From Jaltomata sinuosa (lineage: Eukaryota; Streptophyta; Magnoliopsida; Solanales; Solanaceae), in NCBI GenBank assembly GCA_003996215.1, contig QJPP01000002.1, forward strand, positions 744,001-808,000: a stretch of 64,000 bases of DNA, given 5' to 3'. A program made the position numbers and the translations under genes. Below the pieces are notes generated by a model that saw only the letters and a program-made list of their open reading frames with translations, was not told the DNA's origin and ran no database searches. Positions 1 through 11,000 of the stretch are shown here, piece by piece. Each line of letters opens with the position of its first letter. Within the stretch, counting starts at the first letter, position 1.

Positions 1-85
1 GTCCTTTAAATTAAGTAGATGGAAGAAAGTATTAAATATAGATCGATAAGGAGAAGGCAAGTGAGTGAGGCCAAATATGATATTC

Positions 86-202
86 ACGATAAGGAATAGG
101 GCTGCGTACAATAGACCCTTGTGGTCCGGCCCTTCCCCGGACCCCGCGCATAGCGGGAGCTTTAGTACACCGGGCTGCCCTTTTTACGATAAGGAATAGG
201 GC
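86..202 (+). mobile_element. 5'-truncated Solanaceae-type SINE with target duplication
   Basis: Positions 103-185 carry the 3' half of a tRNA-derived Solanaceae SINE (TS/SolS-like): a 'gctgcgtacaatagaccc' block, a 'ccccggaccccgcgcatag' block and a 'gggctgccc' plus T-run end. It is flanked by the same 17 bases, acgataaggaatagggc, at 86-102 and 186-202, which is a target-site duplication. The tRNA-like 5' half with the Pol III boxes is missing, so this is a dead, 5'-truncated copy. Family name is from memory of the consensus; the duplication is read directly. Confidence 0.8.
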
Positions 203-454
203 GAGTGAGTAAGTCTGGCCAAATACAATATACATGATAAGGAGTATATGATATACGAGTTGGCCTGCACTATGAGCAAGCTGTGCGAAAAAATGCTTCT
301 TTTTTCCGGCTTCAAAACTTTTAAAATTTGTAACATTTTAAACAGATAAAAACAATTTGAGATGAGATCATTATGAGATTCCATAAACCTTAACTCAAAC
401 CTTTTAACAGATAAAAACAATTATGTAACAGACAAAACAAGATGACAAAACAAA

Positions 455-622
455 ACAACACAAGAAAAAGGTGAAAGTAGGAATCCTAAGAACATGTTAT
501 TTTCATGCTTTGTGTTACCTAAATGACAAAATATGTAACGACCACATCAAAGTTAATTCTAATCTAACAAAACACAAGAAAATGGTGAAACATAGAATCC
601 GAAGATCATGTTATTTTCATTT
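455..622. repeat. Two-copy direct repeat, about 111 bp apart
   Basis: A block containing 'acacaagaaaaaggtgaaa' and 'catgttattttcat' at about 455-510 recurs with a few changes at about 566-622. It lies in what would be the second intron of the PP2C-like gene. No coding content is seen between 203 and 636. Confidence 0.5.
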
Positions 623-636
623 TTTTTTTTAATTAC

Positions 637-1489
637 CTTGTTAAGATTGTCGTTAAACAAATGAGTCTGCAGGTACTTGGTAACTCCGCCACCAATTCGT
701 GTGTCAAAAACACCATAGAACCACCACTCTTGTTCTTCAACTTGTTCCCTTTGCACCACCACTTTATCACACTCTACCTTGTTACTTTGAGGTGTTTGTG
801 GCCGTGCACCGCCCCCCTTTTCCTCTGCCACGTAGTATCCATGAGTTATTGGCATCATCCATGAAAGAGTACTCCCATTTCCAGACCCTCTCTTCTTGTT
901 TCCTTCTTCTTTGGCAAGAAACTTTCTCAGCTGAAATTTCTATACAAAAAAAAAAAGGACTTAGAAATTGAAAAAACTTGCATGGTTCCATGACAACATA
1001 GCCAGAATTTTCACACAAGGGGATTCAACATATGTCATATATATACATTGAAACAATTTTATAACCTTATATATGTGTGTAATTTTTTGACAAAGGGATT
1101 CAGATAAACCCCCTTCCGATACCCTAGCTCCGCCCATGAATGCACCTATACATATGTAACAATGCTGGACTTCTCGTAATTAAACTAAATAATTCCAAAC
1201 CATGTTAAAACCTTGATAGAAACATGCTTGTTTAGGACTATATAAGGAATTTTAACAATTAAATTAGGGTAATTGAGTGCATTTTTGGGTAAAACAATTA
1301 AAGGAAAATCAAAATTTCTATATAGAAGTGAATCTATAATGAAACATCGTCATTTCATTTTATTTTTGCTTCAAAAACTTATTGATAAATGATAATTAAA
1401 GTATAAAAGATTAAACAAAAATGCCTATAGATTAACAAAAAAGAAGCATATACCTTGGCTATCTTGAGTTGAAAATCCTTAAAGCCCAT
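637..1489 (-). CDS. PP2C-like protein, first two exons only (probable pseudophosphatase)
   Basis: Partial gene on the minus strand. Exon 1 is 1454-1489 (12 codons, MGFKDFQLKIAK, donor GTATAT). Exon 2 is 637-939 (101 codons, acceptor TATAG, donor GTAATT); a second in-frame acceptor nine bases inside (CAG, exon from 930) is possible. The start is the ATG at 1489, whose reading frame joins exon 2 without a shift. The protein reads SWMMPITHGYYVAEEK, then VVVQREQVEEQ, then GVFDTRIGGGVTKYLQTHLF. The last stretch sits where PP2C phosphatases carry the metal-binding GVFDGHGG motif; here the Gly after the Asp is Thr and the His is lost. From memory this resembles the plant group named 'PP2C-like protein 44', thought to be catalytically inactive. 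No later exon is visible between 1 and 636, so the catalytic body either lies beyond the left edge or is lost. Confidence 0.6.
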
Positions 1490-2475
1490 GTTTTCACCTT
1501 TCAATTTTTATTCAAGATATGAGGCACTAGACTTTGGTTTTTGATGATGTTAATGAGATTTTATATAAACTAAAAGATTTTGAGAATATAAAATGTTTAG
1601 AGATAGAGATAGATAGAGAGAGGGAGAATTTGTTTTTGGTAATAGAAATTTATTCTGTTTTTTCTTGTTCAAATATGATGGTGTATATATCTAGAAAAAG
1701 TTTTAAGACTTATCAATCCAATTTACTAAATATCAAAATGATGATAATAATAGAAGAATGAAGTTAGATGATTTATTTAAAGGAAGAAAAGAAATCTTTA
1801 CCACATTTAATAGTAAAAAAAATTTGGGGTAAAAAGGTGCTATTTTATCTTTAGATTTTATCTGATGACTAAATCTATACTAAGCATTAGATGTTAACCT
1901 GAAAAAGAGGGTGAATAATTTATTGGAGCCAGTCACATTATTCTCAAGAATTGTGGTTTTTTTTCTCTTTAATAAGCAATAGATAAAAATTAAATTCTTG
2001 CACGTTATCTTAAATTATATCATCTAAATATAAGTTATACGAGATGGAATCAATAATTTTCTTCAAAGGTAAAAAAGAAAAAAAGAACAATGTTTGAACT
2101 ATGCTTAGGTCCTGTCACCTCCTTGAACTTTTTTTTTTTTAATATTATTTACCCCTTTCACTAATTACTTGGTAAACAAAATAAATTAAAATATGTCATG
2201 TATTAAAACACATTTGGATGATTAGCTACTGTTGTGTCTGGTACACGCTCCATTTTAGTTTTAAAAAGAGTGCCAAGTGGCACTCCACGTGGCTAATATT
2301 ATCCACCTAATTTAATTATGATATTTATTAGTTATTTTAATTAATTAATAATTTTAATTAAATGAGTAAAAGTTAAAATTAGGGTTCTAAAATCAAAACT
2401 AAATGGGTAAAAGTGTTCATTTCAGTTTCCCCCCATTATAAACCTTCAGTTTCAGCGTGAGTTATCGTTTAAGGC

Positions 2476-2498
2476 GGGGGGGGGGGGGGGGGGGGGGG
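2476..2498. repeat. Poly-G tract, 23 G
   Basis: An uninterrupted run of 23 G. Such runs can fold into quadruplexes and are prone to sequencing and length error, so the exact length is uncertain. Confidence 0.9.
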
Positions 2499-3644
2499 AG
2501 GTATTTAAGAAATAAAGAAGAAAGATGTAGTTATATGTTTTTAATGTTTAATGTAGTTATATCAATATTATTTGTACTAATATTTATTCATTCATGAATT
2601 ATTGTATGAATTTGGGATGATAAAAAAGTAATTTTTATAATTATAAAAAAGATGGAACTAAAATCTGAAATTTTATTGCAAGGTGAACAACACTCGGGTT
2701 GTCTAAAAAATCATTCAAACAATTATGACTCCGTCTAATATAGAAAAACACAGGAAAGAAAAACTATAATCTTATGGCATGGATATTCTTGGCCTCAAAG
2801 CTTTAAGGTTAGATCTAACTCGTTGTTTTCGTTATCATGGTGCGGTATATGCTGAATAAGAACGTCGAGGTCTTGTAATGAACTCAGAAGGAATTTCATT
2901 CAGATTTATATCGGTTGAATTTGAAATCCTGACTTGATTCCTTCCTGTTGACAACTGCATTTGTGTCTCATGAGTTGCACGCACGAGTCGGCCACCACTG
3001 TTAGGTCTAGTTGGATGGCGACGATATGATGGTGGTTTATCTCTTTTCTTTTCTTCTTTTTTAATTTTGACCTTTTACTCTTATTTTTTTCTAATTATTA
3101 ATTAAATCATGTTCTACATTATTTATTGAGTTTCATCATTACACAGTAGAGTTCCTTGCAAATATATATTAATAAAAGATAATTCAAATGTTATGAAAAA
3201 AGACATTTTTGGAGTTAGATTTATATTATAGACACATATGAATGTTGACATATGATTATGGTAATCCTTCTTTCTCATTTTCTATATTATAGACACATGA
3301 ATGTTGATATATTTAGTGTGAAATAGATAGTTGTTTTATAATTTTAGTGATAAAGTTTGATTATTTTGTTAATGGGTGCAGTTTATTTTCATCATTATAA
3401 CTTAATTATTTATGTCCCTTGTAAGTATTGAAATTTTATTGGGCTTAAATTTATAAATTAATTTGGATTATATTAAATTTAAGAAAAAAGTTAACGTGAC
3501 CAATATAATTGTGTTAATCATCTAATCTCAAATGCATTGAGCTAATTCAATTAGATGTACTCCAAATGATGAGCCCATGTTTATTAGTCCAAGGTCCAAA
3601 TGACAATTAGTCCATCTTAAAGTCCAGGTTCATGCCATGTGTCA

Positions 3645-3880
3645 CGTAAGATAGCAATCAAAATCAAATAAATAAGTCACTAAAATCATGTCATGTGTCA
3701 AAAAGTGTGACAATCCAAGTCAAATAAATGAGCCACTAGAAGCGTGCCATGTATCAAAATGATGTGGAGATCAGAATTAAATAAATGGGCCACTAAAATC
3801 ATGCCACGTATCAAAAATATGTAGCAACCCAAGTCAAATTAATGAGTCACTAAAATCATGTCAAGTGTGTATGAGACATG
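3645..3880. repeat. Degenerate tandem repeat, unit about 57 bp, four copies
   Basis: The phrase 'cactaaaatcatgtcatgtgtc' recurs in four slightly different forms about 57 bp apart, joined by 'aacccaagtcaaattaatgag'-type linkers. Copies begin near 3670, 3726, 3783 and 3840. It may be the 5' part of an old LTR; no partner LTR was found. Confidence 0.65.
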
Positions 3881-6540
3881 TTTTGACCAATCAAATTAAA
3901 TCTTGTCATCAGAGAAATGTGATTGGTCAGTTTCAGGGGAGAATTTATGTGCAAAAAATTGGGTCACGGAAACCCGTGGTCATCCGACTAAATTTGGTAT
4001 ATTACTTGTATAATTCTTAAGAGTATATTAAATATTAACTAAAGGAACCCATGCTTAAAATACCTTGGTCTCGTGTTCGATCCCAACCAGCAGCTATATG
4101 CCCCTTTTTTATATTAAAGATGCTATTTTTTAAAAAAAAATAAAAAATCTAAACTCTAAAGCTGCCTTTTTTCTCCCTCTTCGTACTTTCAGTTTTCATA
4201 CAAAGAAACTCCAACTTCCAACAACTTTAACCATTTATAATCGAGAGAAATCACCATTGCCAAGGTCTAAGGTAAAATTAATATGTCATTCATTTTTTTT
4301 GGTTTATGATTTTTCTTCTTAGTAAGCAAATTAACAAAATCAAAATTTTCAAAATACATGACTTTAATTTTAGGGATTTTGCTATTATGACGACAAAAAT
4401 AAAATTGAATCAAATTTGGTCTCTTGTTTATTTACTTGTGAAGCTGACGTTAATTTTGCCTGTTGCGACTGCAAGGGGTGGAAAACGCATTCTCATCAAT
4501 GAAGCTCATCAAAAATGATCTACCTAATAACATAGGTGAAGAGTTTTTGAATGGTTATTTAGTTTGTAAGATAGGGCGTAAGATATGTGCAACAGAAGTA
4601 ATGATGCTATTATAGATCGTTTTCAAAATATGAATTCTCGTCGAGTACAATTATAAATTGATGATATTTTTGTGATAATGTAATTAATTATCTTTTGCTT
4701 GTCAAGTTGTTGTCATTATAAAATTTTAGATTTTATCTTTACTGCAATGGTGCACCCGTCTTCTTAAAATCCTGGATTCTCCTCTGGTCAGTTCAAACCA
4801 ACCAATCAGATCACACATCTACATCACTCCCTATAACTATAAATACGTGTCCTCATAATTCACAAAGGGAGGACTTTTTGAAGAACAAGAAGCAAGAAGA
4901 GAGTTCTTGAATCAAAGGCCGTAAATTCTCTACAAACTACAAAGTTCAAGCAATCAAGTTTGAGTTCAAGCCCAAGATCAAGAAAGAAGGCAAATATCCG
5001 ACGTTCAAGATCAAGTTACTTGTCCATATTCATTATTCGTGGCAACTAAGTGTTCATGACGAATAATTCAAATTCAAATTTTAAGATGAAGATTCAAAAT
5101 CAAGCTATTCAAGCTCTTGAATCCAAATCAAGTTCAACATATTCCAGATTATTATTTTTTGAAAGAATCAGAGCATTATCATAGAAATTGTAACATTTAC
5201 TACACTTGAAATCAAATACTATATTTTATTGCTCAATTCATCCTGTCTTGATTATTAATTTTTTTCGACCTGAAAATTTGTTGTTTTCATCCCTATTTTA
5301 CATTTAGATTAAGTTTATGTTCAGAATATTTAGAGACTGGTGATTATATTTTAAAGTAACTTAAAGTAATAATATAACTTTAAATAAAATTGATTACCTA
5401 GAACTTTGATTTGTATTTCTTGATTCTAAAAATAATATCTTAAGTCTTTTTATTTTCCTTTATACCATTTTGTTTATGAATAAAGAAAGTAAATAAGGTT
5501 ACACATATTAACCAGAAGAGTAAGCAAGGTTTTGACATGGATTTCTAATATTAGGAAGGAAAAAAGGAAGCTAAACCACAAAGATGTTGTACAATACTGT
5601 TGATGTGATTTTTTCATTACTTATAATTTAAAATAAAACTTTATCGTAACTATCATCGAGCCAAGCTGCAATCTTCATGTAAGATTTGGTAATTCTAGGA
5701 CGATATTTGTTTTTTTTGGTGGCATTTTCACTTGTAGTCTTCTTCTGTTGATGTTTGGATACAAATCATCATGTGTGTTGTTCACAAGCCTTGTTGTCAC
5801 ATGCATTTGAAAATATATGATGTTAAAATATCTAGTTATTACCAAAACAAAAATGTTATACAGAGCAAGAATTTAATTTCCTTTATATACCTGTATTTTC
5901 AGGCATTTCCCAGCTCTCATTTCAATTCCTATAAAATACTCCTTAATAAAAGCAGTCCTAAGAATTTTAATCAAAAGAATGACAAAGTGCTTTTTCCAAC
6001 ATATTCTAAAAATGTGAAAAAGAGAATAATTGTATATATTAAATTAGACCCAAGAGAAAGCAAAAGCTATAAAATCATGAATGTAAAATCAGCTGATCAT
6101 TTATATCATCATCGAGCCCAAAAGTGTACCTACATATATCATGTGAAACTTGTGTTATGCCTCATAAATTTTCTTGCTTTCCTCTCCCATTCAGGCTATT
6201 CTGATGGGAATTCGACTAAGATACTTGCCAACCTAAACACTTGTCAATCCTTCTCTTTGACCTGTCTTTATCAGTCCACCTTCCATCATTAGCGTCACAT
6301 ATCTGATATCGGTTTCACATAATTAATTTCATGTTGTTTTCACTAAAGCAATCTATAAGGATGAAGCACTGCCCTTAATTAAATAAAGCACTAATTGTTG
6401 CTTATCTACCATTAATTAATAGAATAATAATGCAATAATTCAGAGCTGATATGATACACATTACCGTCTGTTTGTGCCATTGACAACTCCAATTATTATT
6501 TGATTTCCTCACTGATCTCTGTACTATACAACACCTTGTG

Positions 6541-6612
6541 CCACATAGGATTCGAACCTATGACCAATTGATTAACAACCGACCACTCTACTATTAAGCT
6601 ACAGAGAAACAA
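6541..6612 (-). repeat. tRNA-Asn(GUU)-like relic (plastid-type tRNA remnant or SINE head)
   Basis: On the minus strand the sequence reads like an organelle-type tRNA: D-arm GTAGCTTAATAGTAGAG, an anticodon arm with GTT in the loop, and a T-arm ATAGGTTCGAATCCTAT with a perfect B box (GGTTCGAATCC). The two ends do not pair as an acceptor stem, so it is not a working tRNA. It could be a decayed plastid trnN copy or the head of a tRNA-derived SINE. Confidence 0.5.
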
Positions 6613-6709
6613 CAAGAGATTCGATAAGTTAAGACTGAGGTGAGTTTTGTTGATTCATAAAATCTTTTCATACTTCTAAGAAACTTTTGTCCACTCATGA
6701 ATCTATATA

Positions 6710-6953
6710 GTCCCTCCGTTTAAATTCGCTTGTCTTGCTTTTCGTTTTAGTCCATTTAAAAAAGAATGTATTTTTTTTTGACAACTCTTTAATTTCAACT
6801 TTCCAATTAACATGTTTAAGATCACAACATTAAAAAATATTTGGGTACATTTTTACATATCTTCAGTTAAGACCACAAGATTCAAAAATCTTCTTTACTT
6901 TCTTAAACTCCGTGCCAAATCAAAACCCGATTATCAAATTGAAACGGAGGGAG
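6710..6953. mobile_element. Stowaway-like MITE, 244 bp
   Basis: The left end 'tccctccgttt' and the right end 'aaacggaggga' are inverted repeats of the CTCCCTCCGT type, flanked by TA at 6708-6709 and 6954-6955, as expected for Tc1/mariner-derived Stowaway elements. No coding capacity. Confidence 0.75.
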
Positions 6954-6984
6954 TAATATATATCTTGCTGGAGCATGTGAATTT

Positions 6985-7190
6985 GGGAGAGAAGTTCTTC
7001 CTTATGTTGAGTTCCCACATCGATTCATTAGGGAGGGATAGTCTCTTTATATGGTCTTAGGCTAATCCTTACCTTTTATACTAGCTTTTGTGATTGACTT
7101 AGATCTGAGGTCCATTTTTCTTATTGTAGTATATCAAAGTCAGGCTCATCACAGGACTGGCTGGTTATAAAAGCCTCCGGTCTTGAAAAC
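6985..7190 (+). mobile_element. Possible LTR fragment (copia-like)
   Basis: The order 'gttgagttcccacatcgat', 'agggagggatagtctctttatatgg', 'ctagcttttgtgattgac', 'tctgaggtcc' resembles a common plant LTR, from memory. The phrases are the evidence; no second LTR, primer site or target duplication was found. Confidence 0.35.
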
Positions 7191-8010
7191 TCCCACTATT
7201 GTGTTTACGGAACAGTAAATTTCGCTGCGTTGATATGTGTATATTTGTTTATATGCATATGTTGAAATCTGAAAATTTGTTGAGTTTCATAGCATTTACA
7301 TGATTGTGAAACTGAGATATTGAATTTGTGTCGTGGGCGATGAATGCTTTTGCCTCTAAGGTCTTTTGCTGCCACTTTTAATTTTAATAAATTAATATTT
7401 GGCATTATTTCACTAAAGAAAAAGACAACTTTAAGCTATATTATTGAGCCACTTTACAGCTACAACCTAAAGCAACTTGCTGGTACAATTCATCTCCTGT
7501 TGAAGATGAGAATTATTAGCAGAGAAAGATCTTCTTTCTTCCTTCAAATCTTCTTCTATCTCATTTACGAATTCGAGAACTTTGATTAAGGAGAGAAGAG
7601 TATGTACTGTTCCACCACAAAACTTTAGGGGTAAAATTTTACTTTCTTGGCTTTTTTTTTTTCTAAAAAAAGAGTTAAATTGGTTTCACTTGTAAGTCAA
7701 CTTCTTCATGAAGTAATACTACTTTTACCTTGATAACAATTACTACTACTAAATGTTTTCGTTGTGAAAATTATTTTTGTCCTTCAGTTTCAATATTTAT
7801 GTCAAACTAATTCGATAATGATCGATCAACTAAAAGTTTATGCTTTGACTCGAACAAATATTAAACTAATATTCCAATAGTTGGTGTACAGAAGGTGTAT
7901 AATCTTTCACAAGCATTAACATAGGTTATCAACCTGTGCTATTAATTAATGTAACTAATACTCATAGAGATTGGTGAACTTGCAGGAATTTCTACTTTAT
8001 CTACAGGAAA
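7191..8010 (+). promoter_or_regulatory. 5' flank of the NLR gene, possible 5' UTR intron
   Basis: No separate gene is seen. Acceptor-like tgcag (7981-7985) and ctacag (8001-8006) lie just before the NLR start codon, after a T-rich stretch. R1-type NLR genes often have an intron in the 5' leader, so part of this stretch may be leader exon and intron. No clear TATA element could be fixed. Confidence 0.35.
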
Positions 8011-11000
8011 ATGGCTCAAAATGACATTGACGATGTGTTAGATCACCTAAGAAGGGTAAAAAGTGCAGGTAATCTGGAATTGTACAAGATTGATCAAATT
8101 AAGACACTTGAAATGGAGATAAGATTTTTGAGAACCTTTATCAAGTACCATCATGTTCTTTTGCCTGATTTCTTAGTCAAAATCGCGGAGAAGGCCAAAT
8201 CGATTGTAAAAATGCTTCATTGGGTATTTGATGGAATTCCAAATGAATGTAAAATTAACCTTAATTTGGAAAGGCTAGTATCACATTTGCTGGTATCCTT
8301 TGAAGGTAATACCAGTTTAAGTTACAATTATGAGTTGAATGATTCAAATCTGTTGGAATATATGGATTGCCTCAGAAAGAATCTAAATGATGTACCGATG
8401 TGCCTGAAATTGAATACGTCTTACCCTTTTTCAATGATTGGAAAAATGTATAAACTAGTTTTAAAGCAAGTGAAGATCATTCAAAAGAAAATGAGATTTT
8501 TGAGACACTTGTATGCCACGGAGATATATGGTTACGTCGATCATGAGAAGCTGGAAGGTCTGGAGACCCAAATTCAGTTCATGGCTGACAATGTAGGACA
8601 ATTTTGTCTTGCTCTTTTTGTTAATGAGGATGAAGATGATACCGATTCAGATGATATCTTGAGTAAACCTCCATATCTGTTATGCCTGATTGTGCTAGTG
8701 GAGCTGGAAATGAAGAAGATTTTTCTTGGTGAACTGAAGGCTTCAAAGTTTTGTCAATCAAGAACTTTCAAGGAAAAGAAATTACCAAAAGGATTTTCAC
8801 ATCATCTCCACAGCCTGCTGATGTATCTCAGAAACAAAAAGCTCGAGAACTTTCCTAATAATGTTTCTGTTCAAAATATTGATGTGGCAATAGAGTTCTT
8901 GTTGTTTTTTCTTGCTGATGTGCCAAATCATTTTATTAATGGTAAGAGGTTGAATGAGGTCTTGGAAATTGTTGGAGCTATTGTGGGTGATATGCTATAT
9001 TTAATCCAAAAGCTTCTCCCCAGCTCTACAATCAAATATGATACTAGCCAGATAAATCTTTTCTCACTACAGATATTGGAGAAAATTGAAAATCTGAAGG
9101 CGCAAGTGGAAGAGAGGTACTGCAAATCCTTGAAATACACTCCATCCCAGTTTCCTACTATTGGTGGATTGTGCTTTCTGGATTCTCTCCTACAGAAATT
9201 GAATGGGATGTTGAAATCTGAATTTGATGTAAATTTCATGATGAAGCCTCACATTTGTGTTCTAGAGAAGGAGTTCTCATCTCTAACATCTGCTTTTAGA
9301 GATATTGTAGAGGTGCACCATGAACATGAAATACTTAAAGATCTTCAGAAGCGTACAATCAATTTGGCATATGAAGCTGACGTCGCCATTGACTCTGTTC
9401 TTGTTCAATATAATCCTCTCTGGCATCTTTTTTGCTCACTTCCTACAATTTTAAAAGAGATCAAGCATATTAGTGCAGAGGTGACCAAGATGTGGTCGGA
9501 GAATCTTTCTCTTAAGCCCTGCTATGTGGTAGAGCCATCTAAACATCTGCCGACTCAACATAGCAATCCTGTCACAGATGAGGATATAGTTGGTTTTGAT
9601 AATGAAGCAGATGAACTAATTGACTATCTGACTCGACGGACAAGAGAGCTAGATGTCATCCCAATTGTAGGCATGGGGGGACAAGGGAAAACGACTATTG
9701 CTAGAAAGGTGTACAATAATGACATGATTTTTTCTCGCTTCGATGTTCGAGCATGGTGCATCATTACCCAAACATATAACCTGAGAGAGCTATTACAAGA
9801 GATTTTTAGTCAAGTTACTGGTTCCAAGGACAAGGGAGATAAGGATGACATCCTTGCAGACAAGTTGAGGAAAAGCCTAATGGGAAAGAGATATCTCATT
9901 GTATTGGATGATATGTGGGATGGCATGGCATGGGATGACTTAAGGCTTTCTTTTCCAGATGTTGGAAACGGAAGTAGAATAATAGTAACAACCCGACTTG
10001 AGAATGTGGGTGAACATGTCAAATGCCACACTGATCTTTATTTCCTTCCATTCCTCACACCAGATGAGAGTTGCAAATTGTTGCAGAAAAAAGTGTTTCA
10101 AAAGGAAGATTTCCCGCCTGAACTACAAGATGTGAGTCTAGCAGTTGCAGAAAAATGCAAAGGGCTGCCTCTGGTGATTATCTTGATAGCTGGAATAATC
10201 AAAAGGAAGAAAATGGAAGCCTCTTGGTGGCATGAGGTCAAAGATGCTCTATTTGACTATCTTGATCGTGAGTCTGAAGAGTATAGTCTCTCGACTATGC
10301 AATTAAGTTATGAGAACTTACCTGATTACATAAAGCCTTGCCTTCTTTACATGGGGATGTTTTCAGAGGACGCAAGAATTCCGGTGTCTAAGTTGACAAA
10401 TTTGTGGATTGCGGAAGGTTTCGTGCAGAACATTAAATCTGGGAGTTTGGAAGAGGCAGCTGAAGATTACTTGAAGGATCTGATTAGCAGTAACGTTGTA
10501 ATGGTTTCATGGAGAAGGTATAACGGTAAAGTCAAATACTGTCAGGTTCATGATGTAGTGCTTCACTTTTGCTTGGAGAAGAGTAGAGAAGAAAAGTTTA
10601 TGCTGGCAGTGAAAGGGCATGATATTCAGTTTCAACCTTTTGGATGGAAGGAAAATCGAGTGAGCTTCAGTTTCAGTAATGAGCTTTCCAAGTTTGCATC
10701 TCTGGGCTCAAAAACATGGAAGCCTTTCCACCAGCACGTGAGGTCACTGATAACGACCAATCGAGGAGAACTTTATCCCTTCCATCCGAGTAGTAAATTG
10801 AGACTTCTTAAGGTCTTGGATTTGAGTTCCTGTAGTGTTAGTGCTTTGTCGTCAGTCACATTGAAACCACTAATTCACCTGAAGTACCTTGCAGTCAGCA
10901 CAGATAAATTCGATTTTCATCCAGAATCACACCTGCCACATCTTGAATCTCTATTAGTGGTATGCTCTTATTATAACACTGTAGTGTTACCCGCGACTTT

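Larger units (their letters stand above)
1490..6540. other. Intergenic repeat-rich DNA, no gene seen
   Basis: AT-rich DNA without a credible gene. It holds a 23-base G run (2476-2498), a degenerate tandem repeat (3645-3880) and a possible LTR-like stretch at about 4800-5260, where a TATA motif (tataaatac near 4838) is followed by purine-rich sequence with many 'aagttcaag/atcaag' words. A tRNA-B-box-like 'gtgttcgatccc' near 4072 suggests another worn SINE. The open frames here have no recognisable domain or codon pattern. Confidence 0.5.

Noticed and set aside
5771..6292. A 173-codon open frame on plus
   Set aside because: Low-complexity, AT-driven composition with many Lys, Asn, Tyr and Ser, no domain, no start context and no splice partners; long frames arise by chance in such DNA.
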